Part shown: positions 1-9,236 of the stretch, one piece after another
Numbering within the stretch: the first letter of the stretch is position 1
Layout: every line of letters starts with the position of its first letter
Assembly (NCBI GenBank): GCA_963678485.1
Contig: OY782882.1
Span: 372,001-436,000 of the forward strand
Length of the DNA: 64,000 nt
Origin: CALGYY01 sp963678485
GTDB lineage: Bacteria > Bacteroidota > Bacteroidia > Bacteroidales > CAIWKO01
Direction: 5' to 3'
The notes under the pieces: model-generated
Told to the model about the DNA's origin: nothing
Database searches by the model: none
The model's input: only the letters and a program-made list of their open reading frames with translations
Position numbers and translations under genes: made by a program

Positions 1-351
1 CCGGTGAAACTGGGAGAAAAAACTGCCTCGCGTTACCTCGGACAATTGATTCTTAATCAGGAAGAAATTGGCACAGGTGGTTGCGGCTATCGCTTTATGT
101 TCGCCGCTTTCATGAGTGAATGCGCAAAAATTCTTGACGATCCTAAATTTTTGGAATACACTCAACGGGTTAATGAAATTGCCGCAAAATGGCGCGAATT
201 CAGTTATCAGGGCGCCCGTAACTGTAAAGAACGCTCTGGTCCTGAAGTAACTTATGATGCATTAGCAGATATCCTTCTCACCATTGCAGATATGGAAGAA
301 GCACTCCTTAAAGAATTGAAATCGCATATACGTACCCATTATAAAATGTAA
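1..351 (+). CDS. BtrH-like/DUF4872 protein, C-terminal part
   Basis: Only the last 116 codons are in the window; the frame is open from base 1, so the GTG at position 4 is not a true start. The sequence resembles the DUF4872 half of BtrH-type proteins, which are acyltransferase/peptidase-like enzymes common in Bacteroidota aryl-polyene and flexirubin clusters; a GTGG-x-YRFMFAAFMSECA stretch is visible. The stop codon overlaps the next ATG (TAATG), so it is co-translated with the ABC exporter. Family placement is by resemblance plus context, and the substrate is unknown. Confidence 0.6.
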   Translation, partial: PVKLGEKTASRYLGQLILNQEEIGTGGCGYRFMFAAFMSECAKILDDPKFLEYTQRVNEIAAKWREFSYQGARNCKERSGPEVTYDALADILLTIADMEEALLKELKSHIRTHYKM

Positions 352-1103
352 TGAGCGAAAACAACATTATTGAGATCAAGGACCTGACTAAGTTCTACCA
401 CGGCAACGATACACCTGCAGTAGATCACTTGTCTTTGAATATTCAAGCCAACGAAATCTACGGTTTGCTTGGTCCGAACGGAGCAGGCAAGACCACTACG
501 ATTTCTATCCTTTGCGGATTATTTCCCCCAAGCAGCGGCGAAGCCACTATCGACGGATACTCCATACATTCGCACAAAGAAAAGATCAAGCGCCTGATTG
601 GCGTTGTACCCCAGGAAATTGCATTATATCCAACACTGACCGCACGCGAAAACCTCAGATTTATTGGCGGTATGTACGGACTCAGCGGAAGCGCCCTGCG
701 TATACGTATTACTGAATGCATGAAATTGGTGGGACTCGAAGATAAAGGTCGCCGTAAGATTAGCGCATTCTCAGGTGGAATGAAACGCAGGATTAACCTG
801 GTAGCAGGGATATTACATCGTCCCAAGATTCTCTTTCTTGATGAGCCTACCGTTGGAGTAGATGTTCAATCGCGAAATATGATTATTGAATATCTGCGTC
901 ATTTGCATGATCAGGGCACCACAATTATTTACAGTTCGCATTATCTCGAGGAAGCAGAAAACCTCTGCACCCGTGTATCTATTGTGGATACTGGAAAAGT
1001 GGTTGCCACCGATACACCCAAAGGTCTCATTGCGCAATATGCGCCCTGCAAAAATCTTGAAGAATTATTTCTCAAACTCACCGGTAAAGATATCCGCGAT
1101 TAA
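351..1103 (+). CDS. ABC transporter ATP-binding protein
   Basis: This 250-aa cytoplasmic ATPase has every ABC motif in order: Walker A GPNGAGKT (residues 41-48), Q-loop Gln88, signature SGGMKRR (141-147), Walker B LFLDEP (161-166) and the switch His near 197. The length is normal for a DrrA/ABC-2 exporter ATPase. It overlaps the BtrH-like gene by one base and lies 17 bp before the permease, so the two form one transporter. In pigment clusters this type of exporter is inferred to move polyene or lipid products to the outer membrane; the substrate cannot be read from the sequence. Confidence 0.95.
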   Translation: MSENNIIEIKDLTKFYHGNDTPAVDHLSLNIQANEIYGLLGPNGAGKTTTISILCGLFPPSSGEATIDGYSIHSHKEKIKRLIGVVPQEIALYPTLTARENLRFIGGMYGLSGSALRIRITECMKLVGLEDKGRRKISAFSGGMKRRINLVAGILHRPKILFLDEPTVGVDVQSRNMIIEYLRHLHDQGTTIIYSSHYLEEAENLCTRVSIVDTGKVVATDTPKGLIAQYAPCKNLEELFLKLTGKDIRD

Positions 1104-1120
1104 CCCAGAAAATACGCTGT

Positions 1121-2407
1121 ATGAAACGATTTTTTGCCAGCATCACCAAAGAAATATTACTCATCCTCCGCGATAAAGCGGGAATGGTGCTCCTTTTCCT
1201 GATGCCGGTTGCACTGGTGTTTATCATGGTAATCATTCAGGACGCAGCCATCAATTCGCTCAACGATAACAAAATTCCGCTGGTCATGGTCGATCGTGAC
1301 AGGGATACACTGAGTGCCAAAATTCGGAGTGGAATTCTGGGTTCCGGAAATTTCTCTATCGTTGAAACCATCAACGGGGATTCAATTTCGCCAGCAGAAG
1401 CGCAACAACTCGTCGCCGACGGCAAGTTTCAAATCGGTATCATCCTGCCTTCGGGCGCTTCCGACACCTTGAGAAGCAATGCCAAAACCGTTGTAAAAAA
1501 ATCATTTTTTGAAATTGGAATCATCCCTGTAGTTCCCTCCGACACTACTTATGACTCCATTGATATCGTTGTCTACTTTGATCCCAGTCTGAGAGCGGCT
1601 TCCAAGACTGCCATCTCAGCCATGATTTCTGAATATGCCGTCCGTACTGAAGCTCAGATGGTGTATAAAATGTATGCAGAAGTACTCACATCTCTATTAC
1701 CTGAAGGCAAGGAATTCAAATCCGAATATCCTGAAGTGATTAACTATCGTGAGTCATATGCAACCGAAAACCTCACTACCATTCAGCCCAATGCCGTTCA
1801 ACACAATATTCCATCATGGACATTATTTGCCATGTTTTTTATTGTAATTCCGCTGAGCTCAAGTCTGATTAAGGAAAAAGAAGAAGGAACCTATTTGCGT
1901 CTGGTTACGATGCCTGGCTCCTATACCACAATATTCCTCGGAAAAATCTTTGTTTATCTCATCGTTGCCATCATTCAGTTTTTCCTGATGATGATGGTTG
2001 GATTTTATTTAGTACCCGTAATGGGAATGCCAAGCCTCGTGATTGGTCATGATTATATTGCACTCGCAGCATTAGTTCTTTCCTCAGCTCTTGCCGCTAT
2101 TGGTTTTGGAGTGATGATCGGAACAGTAGCGACAACCAACCAGCAGGCTGCATCCTTCGGTGCAATCATCGTCATGATCCTTGCCGCTATTGGCGGACTC
2201 TTCATGCCCTCCTATATGATGCCGGCCAGCGTAAGACATATCAGCGATTTCTCGCCAATGTATTGGGCGCACGAATCGTTTCAGGATTTGTTCATCCGCG
2301 ATGCCCATCTGGAAACTATCGCACCACGACTATTGAAAATCCTGATCTTTGCTGCAGCATGCTATATGGTAGCCTTCGCATATAAGCGATTTAAAAAGGT
2401 TAAATAA
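1121..2407 (+). CDS. ABC-2 type transporter permease
   Basis: A 428-aa inner-membrane protein with one N-terminal transmembrane helix (about residues 20-42, before a long periplasmic loop of about 190 aa) and a C-terminal block of about five helices (residues 230-420). This is the ABC-2 (YhgE/DrrB-like) topology. The conserved cytoplasmic stretch LIKEKEEGTYLRLVTMP precedes the membrane block, as in the ABC2_membrane_3 group. It lies directly after its ATPase and before the thioesterase, all on the plus strand. It is the channel half of the putative pigment/lipid exporter. Confidence 0.92.
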   Translation: MKRFFASITKEILLILRDKAGMVLLFLMPVALVFIMVIIQDAAINSLNDNKIPLVMVDRDRDTLSAKIRSGILGSGNFSIVETINGDSISPAEAQQLVADGKFQIGIILPSGASDTLRSNAKTVVKKSFFEIGIIPVVPSDTTYDSIDIVVYFDPSLRAASKTAISAMISEYAVRTEAQMVYKMYAEVLTSLLPEGKEFKSEYPEVINYRESYATENLTTIQPNAVQHNIPSWTLFAMFFIVIPLSSSLIKEKEEGTYLRLVTMPGSYTTIFLGKIFVYLIVAIIQFFLMMMVGFYLVPVMGMPSLVIGHDYIALAALVLSSALAAIGFGVMIGTVATTNQQAASFGAIIVMILAAIGGLFMPSYMMPASVRHISDFSPMYWAHESFQDLFIRDAHLETIAPRLLKILIFAAACYMVAFAYKRFKKVK

Positions 2408-2449
2408 ATTCGCTATAGCTGAAACATCCTAATTAATCCATTAAACGCA

Positions 2450-2878
2450 ATGACATCCTTGTCCTCCATCAACGAAGTCAAAGTACGCTTCAACGAAGTG
2501 GACTCATTGCGCATCGTATGGCATGGCCATTACTTAAAATATTTTGAGGAAGGACGTGAGGCATTCGGCGCCAAATACGGCATTGGATATCTCGATGTTT
2601 TTGATCAGGGATTGCTGACACCTTTGGTGAAGACCAACTGCGAATACAAACGTCCGTTGGAATATGGCGACACTGCTGTGGTTGAAACAATTTTCCGCGA
2701 CAGCGAAGCCGCAAAGATTTGTTTTGATTTCATTATTCGTAGCAAAAACACTGGTGAAATCGCTTGTACCGGCTCATCCATGCAGGTCTTTTTAAATGAA
2801 AAACGCGAGTTGCTACTCACACCCCCTGAGTATTTTTTAGACTGGAAAAAATCGGTCGGCCTTACGGTGAATTCCTAA
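2450..2878 (+). CDS. acyl-CoA/acyl-ACP thioesterase, hotdog fold (4HBT family)
   Basis: A 142-aa protein of the YbgC/4-hydroxybenzoyl-CoA thioesterase family. The N-terminal RFNEVDSLRIVWHGHYLKYF motif contains the general acid/base Asp18 and the following aromatic/His segment. It hydrolyses acyl thioesters; such genes accompany ketosynthases and an ACP in aryl-polyene and flexirubin clusters and could release or edit the polyene chain. It is the last gene of the left half of the cluster. The convergent DUF5686 gene begins 12 bp beyond its stop. Confidence 0.85.
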   Translation: MTSLSSINEVKVRFNEVDSLRIVWHGHYLKYFEEGREAFGAKYGIGYLDVFDQGLLTPLVKTNCEYKRPLEYGDTAVVETIFRDSEAAKICFDFIIRSKNTGEIACTGSSMQVFLNEKRELLLTPPEYFLDWKKSVGLTVNS

Positions 2879-2890
2879 GACTGTTGCGGC

Positions 2891-5566
2891 TTAATACTCC
2901 CATTTACGTTGAAACACATTAGAAGTGGTAATCCCAACTTTCCATGTAAAGGTGGCCTTTGATAAATTATTATCGGCCGTTACCGCATACACACCCAATC
3001 TGAACAATTCTTTACGAATACGAATAATTCGTTCAATACCAGCAAAGGCTTCAAAATGCCGGAAACTTTTTTCCTGCATCATAAGATAACCCGCGCCAAT
3101 GGCCGGACTCAGCCTCAGATAACTGATCACTGGAACTTTGTTTAGGATTGCACCATCGAAATGATGTATATAGGTTGCCCTGAGAAAGGTGCTTGAACAG
3201 CTGAGTGTAGGTCCCAATAATTGAAAGGAAAGCAATGGATTTGAAAAGAATATTTTATCTGAGCCACGAAAATATTTATGCTCAAGCAATCGGAGGTTAT
3301 GGCTATTAACAAAGGAGCCAGCAAGAAAATTCCAATTCGAGGTTCCCCAGCGCATCCACTTATTCGAGCCATTAATGCCGACTTCCAGATAATCAAAATT
3401 CACTTCACTATTAAACAGTCCGTGAATACCGTGACGCCAGTTGAACGTAATATCAGGCCACTTACTACCTAATAAAATCTTTCGTTCACCCTTCATGACA
3501 AACTTCTGCTTGATGCGATAAATAAGGTTTAGCTGAAGTTCACTTTTGATGTAACGATCGAATTCCACCGGAGTATTCGCCTCTCCAAACAACTGGTTCG
3601 ACCAATTCTCGATGTGCATGCCCGTGATGGGATTCTGATCAGAGTAGGTAAACGTTAATTCGGCAAACAAACCATTCAGCACTTCCATTCGTTGCGCAAT
3701 GCTGAATGTCTTGGTGCGTGCGTAATTGCTGCGACTAAAAATATTCGTAATCGATGATCTTGAATTAATCATACTATAAAAATCACCATACCTGATAAAA
3801 GTGCGAACAAAGCGTTTCGGAACATAGGTCAGGCCAATGCCTCCCTTGCAGCGCAGATCGCCGTTTCTGAAACCATAATCCAGGGTGGCATCAGTCTCAA
3901 GCAGGAATTCATTCTTGAAACGCTTAAGAAACGAACCGTTCAGATTATGCCTGTAACCGCCGATACCAAAGGGATTGATTTGTGAGGTCAGTGGTCCAAC
4001 ATACAGCTGATAGCGCTTATCCCTGTTTCTGTAGGTAATCCCTTTATAAACTATACTCCACAGATCAATACGGTTGTATGTGGAATCCATCCGAAACAGA
4101 AACTTATCGCTGTTGTAATATGCGGAAAGACTATCGATACGACGGGCAAAGGACTGTTCCTCCTTACTAAGGGGATAAGGCCTATGTTCCTCCCACCAAA
4201 GACTATCGCGGTTAAGCGCACCCGGCATATATTTCTTCACCTCATTGCCAAAGGTTTTATCGGGAATGGGGAAGCCAGGTTTCCAGTCCCTGAATAAAAT
4301 ATTCGTTGTTATCGTATAATTGCGACGACCGTCTTTATTTCTTTTAATGATGATGCAGCTATCGGGCAGCGAAGCCCCATTTGAGGTTTTATAGGATTGT
4401 ATAACGCGAAATTCCTTATCGTAAAGCAACGAACGCGGATTGATGGAAAGATCTGCATAACGTAACGCCCAGGTACTGTCCTCAACAATGATATAACCAC
4501 TAAAGAGCGCATCAGACAAGAAAACCGGCTTCACGAGAATCTTGTACAGACTTCGTTTCCCTTCGTAAATCACCCCATCGTAGCGAAACGTATAGTTTAC
4601 TGCAGAGCTTGGTGCAAGCGGCGATTGCAAAGGTTGTTCGCAAACCTCGGGTAAGGAAATAGTAGGTCGGTAGAAATTGATATCTATGGACGATGGATCA
4701 TTCGGCATAAGGGAATAGTTGAAAAATCCGGAAGTCAGATTGTCGATTTCCATTGCATCACTTTCATTTCCGATGTTTATATAATAAAACTGCTCCGGCC
4801 ATTTGATTTGATAATCCTTTTGTGCTTCGGTGAATTCCTTGTAACGCTTAGGATCCTTGTGATAAATTGCGGACATGGATTCGCTCATACTAGCCAGATA
4901 GCGCACCATAGCAGTATCGGGCACAACACGAACTGTATCAGTGGTCGATATTATTGCACCTTTCATATGTCTGGCCTGACGCTTTGCCAGACGAGCAGCT
5001 TTGTGCCGGGCTCTGTGCATTTTTCGTTTAGCCTTCGCGGCCTGTTCGGGATCGAGCGTAGCCATGATGCTGTCGTTGCGGCTCTTTTCAATACTATCCC
5101 TTACGATTTTGGGTTCAATACTACGCCAGGCGACCTTGCGATAAACATCGCAGCGATACTGCTTCAGGGCAAGCACGTATATGCGGCGATTATCGCGGAC
5201 ATGCTGCATAAGCTCTCTGGCAAAATCGCGCGTATCCGACAATACCTCTACTTCGCCCAATGGAGTAGAAACATCATTCAGACTGACATCTAATTTGAAT
5301 GTTACACCTGCCCTTACCGACACTTCCTTCTCCACAGTCTCATAGCCCATCATTCTAAACACCAATGTAACCGGCCCTTGCGGAATTCTCATCTGATAAC
5401 GACCATTTGAATCGGTTGCCACACCCTGGTAAGAACCTTTAACAAGAATGTTTGCACCAGGAATAGGCCGCGATTTCTGGTCAGTGACCAGCCCGCGCAC
5501 AACCTGTGCCTGCGACAGGCCAACGGTAAGAAAAACAAAAAAGGCGGAGAGAAAGACCTTCATCAA
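2891..5566 (-). CDS. DUF5686 / carboxypeptidase-regulatory-like outer-membrane protein
   Basis: An 891-aa protein with a signal peptide ending near SQAQ (residue 21). It then has a CarboxypepD_reg-like beta-sandwich (about 22-100, with typical GxVTDxxxxPIPGANI and GVATDSNGRY strands), followed by the long DUF5686 region, predicted to be beta-rich to the C-terminus. It probably sits in the outer membrane; the function of the family is not established. A basic, Arg/Lys/His-rich segment around residues 170-200 is a local oddity. It lies on the opposite strand to the pigment genes and separates the exporter/thioesterase half from the ketosynthase half. Confidence 0.88.
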   Translation of the reverse strand: MMKVFLSAFFVFLTVGLSQAQVVRGLVTDQKSRPIPGANILVKGSYQGVATDSNGRYQMRIPQGPVTLVFRMMGYETVEKEVSVRAGVTFKLDVSLNDVSTPLGEVEVLSDTRDFARELMQHVRDNRRIYVLALKQYRCDVYRKVAWRSIEPKIVRDSIEKSRNDSIMATLDPEQAAKAKRKMHRARHKAARLAKRQARHMKGAIISTTDTVRVVPDTAMVRYLASMSESMSAIYHKDPKRYKEFTEAQKDYQIKWPEQFYYINIGNESDAMEIDNLTSGFFNYSLMPNDPSSIDINFYRPTISLPEVCEQPLQSPLAPSSAVNYTFRYDGVIYEGKRSLYKILVKPVFLSDALFSGYIIVEDSTWALRYADLSINPRSLLYDKEFRVIQSYKTSNGASLPDSCIIIKRNKDGRRNYTITTNILFRDWKPGFPIPDKTFGNEVKKYMPGALNRDSLWWEEHRPYPLSKEEQSFARRIDSLSAYYNSDKFLFRMDSTYNRIDLWSIVYKGITYRNRDKRYQLYVGPLTSQINPFGIGGYRHNLNGSFLKRFKNEFLLETDATLDYGFRNGDLRCKGGIGLTYVPKRFVRTFIRYGDFYSMINSRSSITNIFSRSNYARTKTFSIAQRMEVLNGLFAELTFTYSDQNPITGMHIENWSNQLFGEANTPVEFDRYIKSELQLNLIYRIKQKFVMKGERKILLGSKWPDITFNWRHGIHGLFNSEVNFDYLEVGINGSNKWMRWGTSNWNFLAGSFVNSHNLRLLEHKYFRGSDKIFFSNPLLSFQLLGPTLSCSSTFLRATYIHHFDGAILNKVPVISYLRLSPAIGAGYLMMQEKSFRHFEAFAGIERIIRIRKELFRLGVYAVTADNNLSKATFTWKVGITTSNVFQRKWEY

Positions 5567-5909
5567 ATTTATTCAGTTCAAATAGGAAAATATATTCCCT
5601 TAACGCCAAATTTAAGAATTAATTGGAAAGAGGAAAAAATACTGATAAAACCTTAAGATATCGGAACTACATAGAGGGGAATAGTAACAGTAATATCTCA
5701 ACCAGCCTAACCAAAAGTGACATCGTTCCTTTCATTGCATCACTCCTGCATTCCTTGTTTTTGCTATTGAAATATCACACCCTTTGATTGTAGTAATCTT
5801 CACTCCCAAGGTTCTGTATCATCACATTCAACTAATTTGGTAAAAACCATTCACAATCGAAAATAAAATATTATATCTTTACAGAAACAAACAAATAAAT
5901 CTTATTACT
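5567..5909. other. AT-rich intergenic region between divergent DUF5686 and dinD genes
   Basis: This 343-bp spacer must hold the promoters for the leftward DUF5686 gene and the rightward dinD. I see no convincing pair of Bacteroidota -33/-7 boxes at a normal spacing. A TATCTTTA lies about 30 bp before dinD and is only a weak -7 candidate. There is no reading frame of note and no SOS-box-like palindrome that I can recognise. Confidence 0.4.
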
Positions 5910-6764
5910 ATGAAAAAAGAAATCATTTTAAAACTCAACAAATCATTTGAAGAAGCAGCTTACGAGCAAGACAACATTGAATTCTGGTTTGCTAGAGAAC
6001 TGCAGGTATTACTGGGCTACACCGATTGGAGAAACTTCACAAAAGTAGTTGAAAAAGCACAACAATCATGTGAAACCACCGGCCAGCGCGTGATTGACCA
6101 TTTCGTTGACGTCAACAAAATGGTCAGTTTAGGCTCTGGGTCTGAGAGACAGATCGAGGACATTATGCTTACGCGATATGCATGCTACTTAATCGCGCAA
6201 AACGGTGATCCAAAAAAAGAACAAATTGCTTTTGCCCAAAGCTATTTTGCAGTTCAGACTCGCAAACAAGAACTCATCGAAGAACGCATTGCGCTTAACG
6301 AACGCTTGCAAGCCCGTAAAAAGTTAGTATCCACAGAGACCGAACTTTCGAAGAACATTTTCCAACGCGGCGTAGATCACAAGGGTTTTGCAAATATTCG
6401 AAGTCAGGGAGATCAGGCCTTATTCGGAGGATTAAATACGCTTGACATGAAACGTAAACTCCGAATCCCTGAAAATCGGCCTTTAGCGGACTTTCTCCCC
6501 ACAATCACTATAAAAGCTAAAGACCTTGCAACCGAATTAACTAATTTTAATGTCCAAAAAAAAGATCTATCCGGCGAAAGTCATATTTCCCACGAACACG
6601 TCAAAAACAACAGAGATGTGCGCGGATTGCTTGCTAAGAGCGGTATAAAACCTGAAAACCTGCCACCGGAAGAGGACATAAAAAAAATCGAACGCAAAGT
6701 AAAATCTTCAGATAAAGAAATTACAAAGACAAAATTAAAGAAGAATAATAACCGGAATAGCTGA
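5910..6764 (+). CDS. dinD: DNA damage-inducible protein D (DinD) homologue
   Basis: A 284-aa soluble protein matching the DinD family in length and content. The N-terminal BRO-N-like part contains FWFARELQVLLGYTDWRNF (about residues 25-43), the middle has DIMLTRYACYLIAQNGD, and the C-terminal half has the DinD stretch KNIFQRGVDHKGFANIRSQGD. In E. coli DinD is SOS-induced and inhibits RecA strand exchange; its role here is inferred only by homology. The last 30 residues are Lys-rich. It is isolated between an opposite-strand gene and the ketosynthase operon and is followed by an attC-like hairpin, so it may be a recently gained gene. Confidence 0.85.
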   Translation: MKKEIILKLNKSFEEAAYEQDNIEFWFARELQVLLGYTDWRNFTKVVEKAQQSCETTGQRVIDHFVDVNKMVSLGSGSERQIEDIMLTRYACYLIAQNGDPKKEQIAFAQSYFAVQTRKQELIEERIALNERLQARKKLVSTETELSKNIFQRGVDHKGFANIRSQGDQALFGGLNTLDMKRKLRIPENRPLADFLPTITIKAKDLATELTNFNVQKKDLSGESHISHEHVKNNRDVRGLLAKSGIKPENLPPEEDIKKIERKVKSSDKEITKTKLKKNNNRNS

Positions 6765-6850
6765 TTGAATTATCCAGCCACTTATCCGTAAATTGCCAAT
6801 TCCATTCTTCACTATTCATCGTTAGCTTTCGCTAACATCTTTTCCACTGT

Positions 6851-6951
6851 GCATTAACAAAGGGCGCAGCGCATTATACTTCAATGAAGCGACGGAAATG
6901 TTTCCCGACTAAACTTGCTTCAAAGCATGTAGTGCACTGCACCCGTTGTTG
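6851..6951 (+). repeat. attC-like imperfect hairpin
   Basis: Two long arms face each other: GGGCGCAGCGCATTATACTT (from 6861) and, about 60 bp later, a mostly complementary arm running from GCTTCAAAGCATG to GCACTGCACCC (ending at 6944). They are bounded by GCATTAAC on the left and GTTGTTG on the right, so AAC...GTT cores flank the arms as in integron attC sites. The right core fits GTTRRRY poorly, and no matching R' is found upstream of dinD. It could be a decayed attC or just a hairpin. Confidence 0.4.
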
Positions 6952-7115
6952 TAACGAATCTGTGCAAGATTGAATAAATTTCTGTCTGGCAATGGTCGAT
7001 AAAACTCAAGTCTCAATAATCCTCCATTCTTTAGATTCAAGCCTTAATTGCTTTTCATTCTTCATTTTCTACTGCACTGTGAATAACTATTCATCCAACT
7101 TTCCCAAAAAAAACC

Positions 7116-7123
7116 TATTTTTG
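7116..7123 (+). promoter_or_regulatory. -7 promoter box of the ketosynthase operon
   Basis: TATTTTTG matches the Bacteroidota -7 consensus TANNTTTG and lies 20 bp before the chosen ATG. An upstream ATG five bases before the chosen one is followed at once by TAA, so it encodes no protein. I see no clear -33 TTTG at the expected distance. Confidence 0.55.
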
Positions 7124-7143
7124 CACCTCCGTAAAAAAAATGA

Positions 7144-8304
7144 ATGAATAAGGTTTATACCATTGCAGATCATGTAATCACCGGACTGGGCACAGATACC
7201 GATAGTGTATGGCAGCAGATGCTTGCAGGCAATACCGGTGTACGCAGGATCGAAGACCCCATCCTGTTTAATGAGCCTTTTTATGCGTCATTAGTAATTA
7301 CAGAGGATCTGGAAAAAGCTTACAAACAGAGCATTATACAAGGCGAACATACGCGCTTCGAAAAACTATGCCTGCTCACAGCCCTCGGGGCATTACAGCA
7401 AAGTCAGGTCAATCCCGCATCAGCAGATACCCTTTTCATTTTATCCTCAACCAAGGGAAATATCGACCTTATGGCGAAGGATAAAAAATCGCTGTATGAG
7501 CCTGAGCGCCTGTTTATGTGGCATACTGCCCGGTTGGTGGCCGACTTCTTCCGTAACCCAAATCAGCCACTCATTATCTCTAATGCTTGTATCTCAGGCG
7601 TATTGGCACTTACAGCCGCATGGGAATACCTGAGCAAAGGAATCTACAAACATGCAGTGGTCATAGGGGCTGACATCGCATCCGAATTTGTGATCTCCGG
7701 CTTTCAATCATTCAAATCCTTATCAAACGGCCCTTGCAAGCCTTACGATTTAAACCGTGACGGGCTCAATCTTGGCGAAGGTGCCGCAGCCATTGTCCTT
7801 AGCACCGAACGTAGTGCTGTTGTAAAAGGTCAGGCCATTGAAATTTGCGGCGGGGCTTCGGCCAACGACGCTAATCATATCAGCGGTCCTTCACGTACCG
7901 GAGAAGGACTCTACCTTGCAGTAAAAAAAGCGATGGAAATCAGCCATACCAAAGCAGAGGATGTGCAATTCATCTCCGCCCACGGTACCGCTACTCCATT
8001 CAATGATGAAATGGAATCCAAGGCATTTTCTACTGCACAGCTCAACCATGCCCCGCTTAATAGTATGAAAGGCTATTTCGGTCATACTCTGGGTGCTGCC
8101 GGAGTAATAGAAACCGCCATCAGCCTGAAAAGTATGCGGAGTAATGTGTTGTTGAAAACGCTGGGATTTAAAGAATACGGCGTTCCCGAAGCCATTAACG
8201 TACTTGGGGAACATTTGGAAACTCAGGTCAATTGCAGCTTAAAGACCGCTTCCGGCTTCGGAGGTTGCAATGCCGCACTGATCCTTAAAAAAGAAATTGC
8301 ATGA
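7144..8304 (+). CDS. beta-ketoacyl-ACP synthase (aryl-polyene/flexirubin type)
   Basis: A 386-aa thiolase-fold condensing enzyme that retains the KS triad: nucleophile Cys149 in ISNACISG, His280 in SAHGTATPFND and His314 in GYFGHTLGAAG. It extends an acyl/aryl-ACP chain by decarboxylative condensation with malonyl-ACP. It is the first gene of a five-gene operon and overlaps the next gene by 4 bp (ATGA). The presence of three further thiolase-fold proteins and a dedicated ACP places it in type II polyene pigment synthesis rather than housekeeping fatty-acid synthesis. Confidence 0.9.
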   Translation: MNKVYTIADHVITGLGTDTDSVWQQMLAGNTGVRRIEDPILFNEPFYASLVITEDLEKAYKQSIIQGEHTRFEKLCLLTALGALQQSQVNPASADTLFILSSTKGNIDLMAKDKKSLYEPERLFMWHTARLVADFFRNPNQPLIISNACISGVLALTAAWEYLSKGIYKHAVVIGADIASEFVISGFQSFKSLSNGPCKPYDLNRDGLNLGEGAAAIVLSTERSAVVKGQAIEICGGASANDANHISGPSRTGEGLYLAVKKAMEISHTKAEDVQFISAHGTATPFNDEMESKAFSTAQLNHAPLNSMKGYFGHTLGAAGVIETAISLKSMRSNVLLKTLGFKEYGVPEAINVLGEHLETQVNCSLKTASGFGGCNAALILKKEIA

Positions 8305-8942
8305 CAGACACCAGCATCAGCAGCTATTGCCATATAGTGCCCGGTAAGGTCATGTTGAACGGACAGACCTTAGTCGAAGACGGCATAACCAGTCTTCCCG
8401 AATTCATCCGTGTTGCGTACAAAGCAGCAGGGATGGCCTATCCGAAGTTTTATAAAATGGATGACCTTTGCAAACTGGCGCTGGTTGCGGCAGAACATCT
8501 GATGAAGGACTCCACCCTGCTGGAACGCCACGGCAAGGAGCAACTCGGGCTTATCGTGCAGAATGGCTCTTCGACCTATGACACGGATTCAACGTATCAG
8601 TTATCCATCGACGACCGTGCTAATTATTTCCCCAGCCCGGCCGTTTTTGTTTATACCCTGCCAAATATTATGTTAGGCGAAATATGTATCAAGCACAAAA
8701 TCTTTGGCGAAAATGCATTACTGATTACCCCCGCATTTAACCCAAAAGCCTTGTTACAACACCTGGAATTACTCTTCGCCAGCAACCGTATTTCTGCTTG
8801 TCTTGGCGGCTGGGTGGAACAACGGGGATTGCATTACGAAGCATTTTTATTCCTTGCTGAAAAATCGCAAGCGGGAATGAACACTGCAAACAGCCCGCTG
8901 ACAGCCGAAACGTTGGAACAGCTCTATCAAACATCTAAATAA
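8301..8942 (+). CDS. half-size ketosynthase-like protein
   Basis: A 213-aa protein corresponding only to the N-terminal half of a thiolase fold. The segment SPAVFVYTLPNIMLGEICIKHKI (about residues 110-132) aligns with the usual active-site region, but no catalytic Cys is present. Proteins of this size, annotated 3-oxoacyl-ACP synthase, recur in Bacteroidota flexirubin/aryl-polyene loci between the first KS and the ACP. It overlaps the upstream KS (ATGA), suggesting a stoichiometric partner. A structural or chain-length role is inferred; catalysis by this chain alone is unlikely. Confidence 0.72.
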   Translation: MTDTSISSYCHIVPGKVMLNGQTLVEDGITSLPEFIRVAYKAAGMAYPKFYKMDDLCKLALVAAEHLMKDSTLLERHGKEQLGLIVQNGSSTYDTDSTYQLSIDDRANYFPSPAVFVYTLPNIMLGEICIKHKIFGENALLITPAFNPKALLQHLELLFASNRISACLGGWVEQRGLHYEAFLFLAEKSQAGMNTANSPLTAETLEQLYQTSK

Positions 8943-8967
8943 ATTGTATAACTTAAAAATAAAAACA

Positions 8968-9231
8968 ATGACTGAACAAGAATTGATTGACAAATTACGC
9001 CAGGAAATCATTCAGCAATTAAACCTCGAAGATCAGAAACCAGAGGACATCGATCCTGATGCACCTTTGTTTGGTGAAGGCCTCGGACTCGACAGCATCG
9101 ACGCGCTGGAGATCATGGTACTTCTCGAAAAGAACTACGGTATTAAGATCGAAGATCCCAAAGAAGGCAAGAAAATATTCTTCTCTGTGCGTACACTTGC
9201 ACAATTCGTAATGGAAAACCAGAAAGCTTAA
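8968..9231 (+). CDS. acyl carrier protein
   Basis: An 87-aa acidic carrier protein. Ser43 in GLGLDSIDALE is the phosphopantetheine attachment site; helices I-III and the acidic recognition helix II are evident. I chose the ATG at 8968; an upstream in-frame TTG at 8944 would add nine lysine/leucine-rich residues unlike ACPs. It carries the growing chain for the flanking ketosynthases and lies 5 bp before the next KS. Confidence 0.93.
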   Translation: MTEQELIDKLRQEIIQQLNLEDQKPEDIDPDAPLFGEGLGLDSIDALEIMVLLEKNYGIKIEDPKEGKKIFFSVRTLAQFVMENQKA

Positions 9232-9236
9232 GCTTG

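Larger units (their letters stand above)
6765..7143. other. intergenic region after dinD with nested hairpins
   Basis: This 379-bp spacer has no credible gene. It holds a perfect small hairpin (GTTAGC-TTTC-GCTAAC, about 6820-6836), a long attC-like palindrome at 6851-6951 (listed separately), and the -7 box of the ketosynthase operon at 7116. Confidence 0.5.

Noticed and set aside
4808..5293. 161-codon plus-strand frame
   Set aside because: Antisense shadow of the DUF5686 gene; Cys/His-rich without motif.
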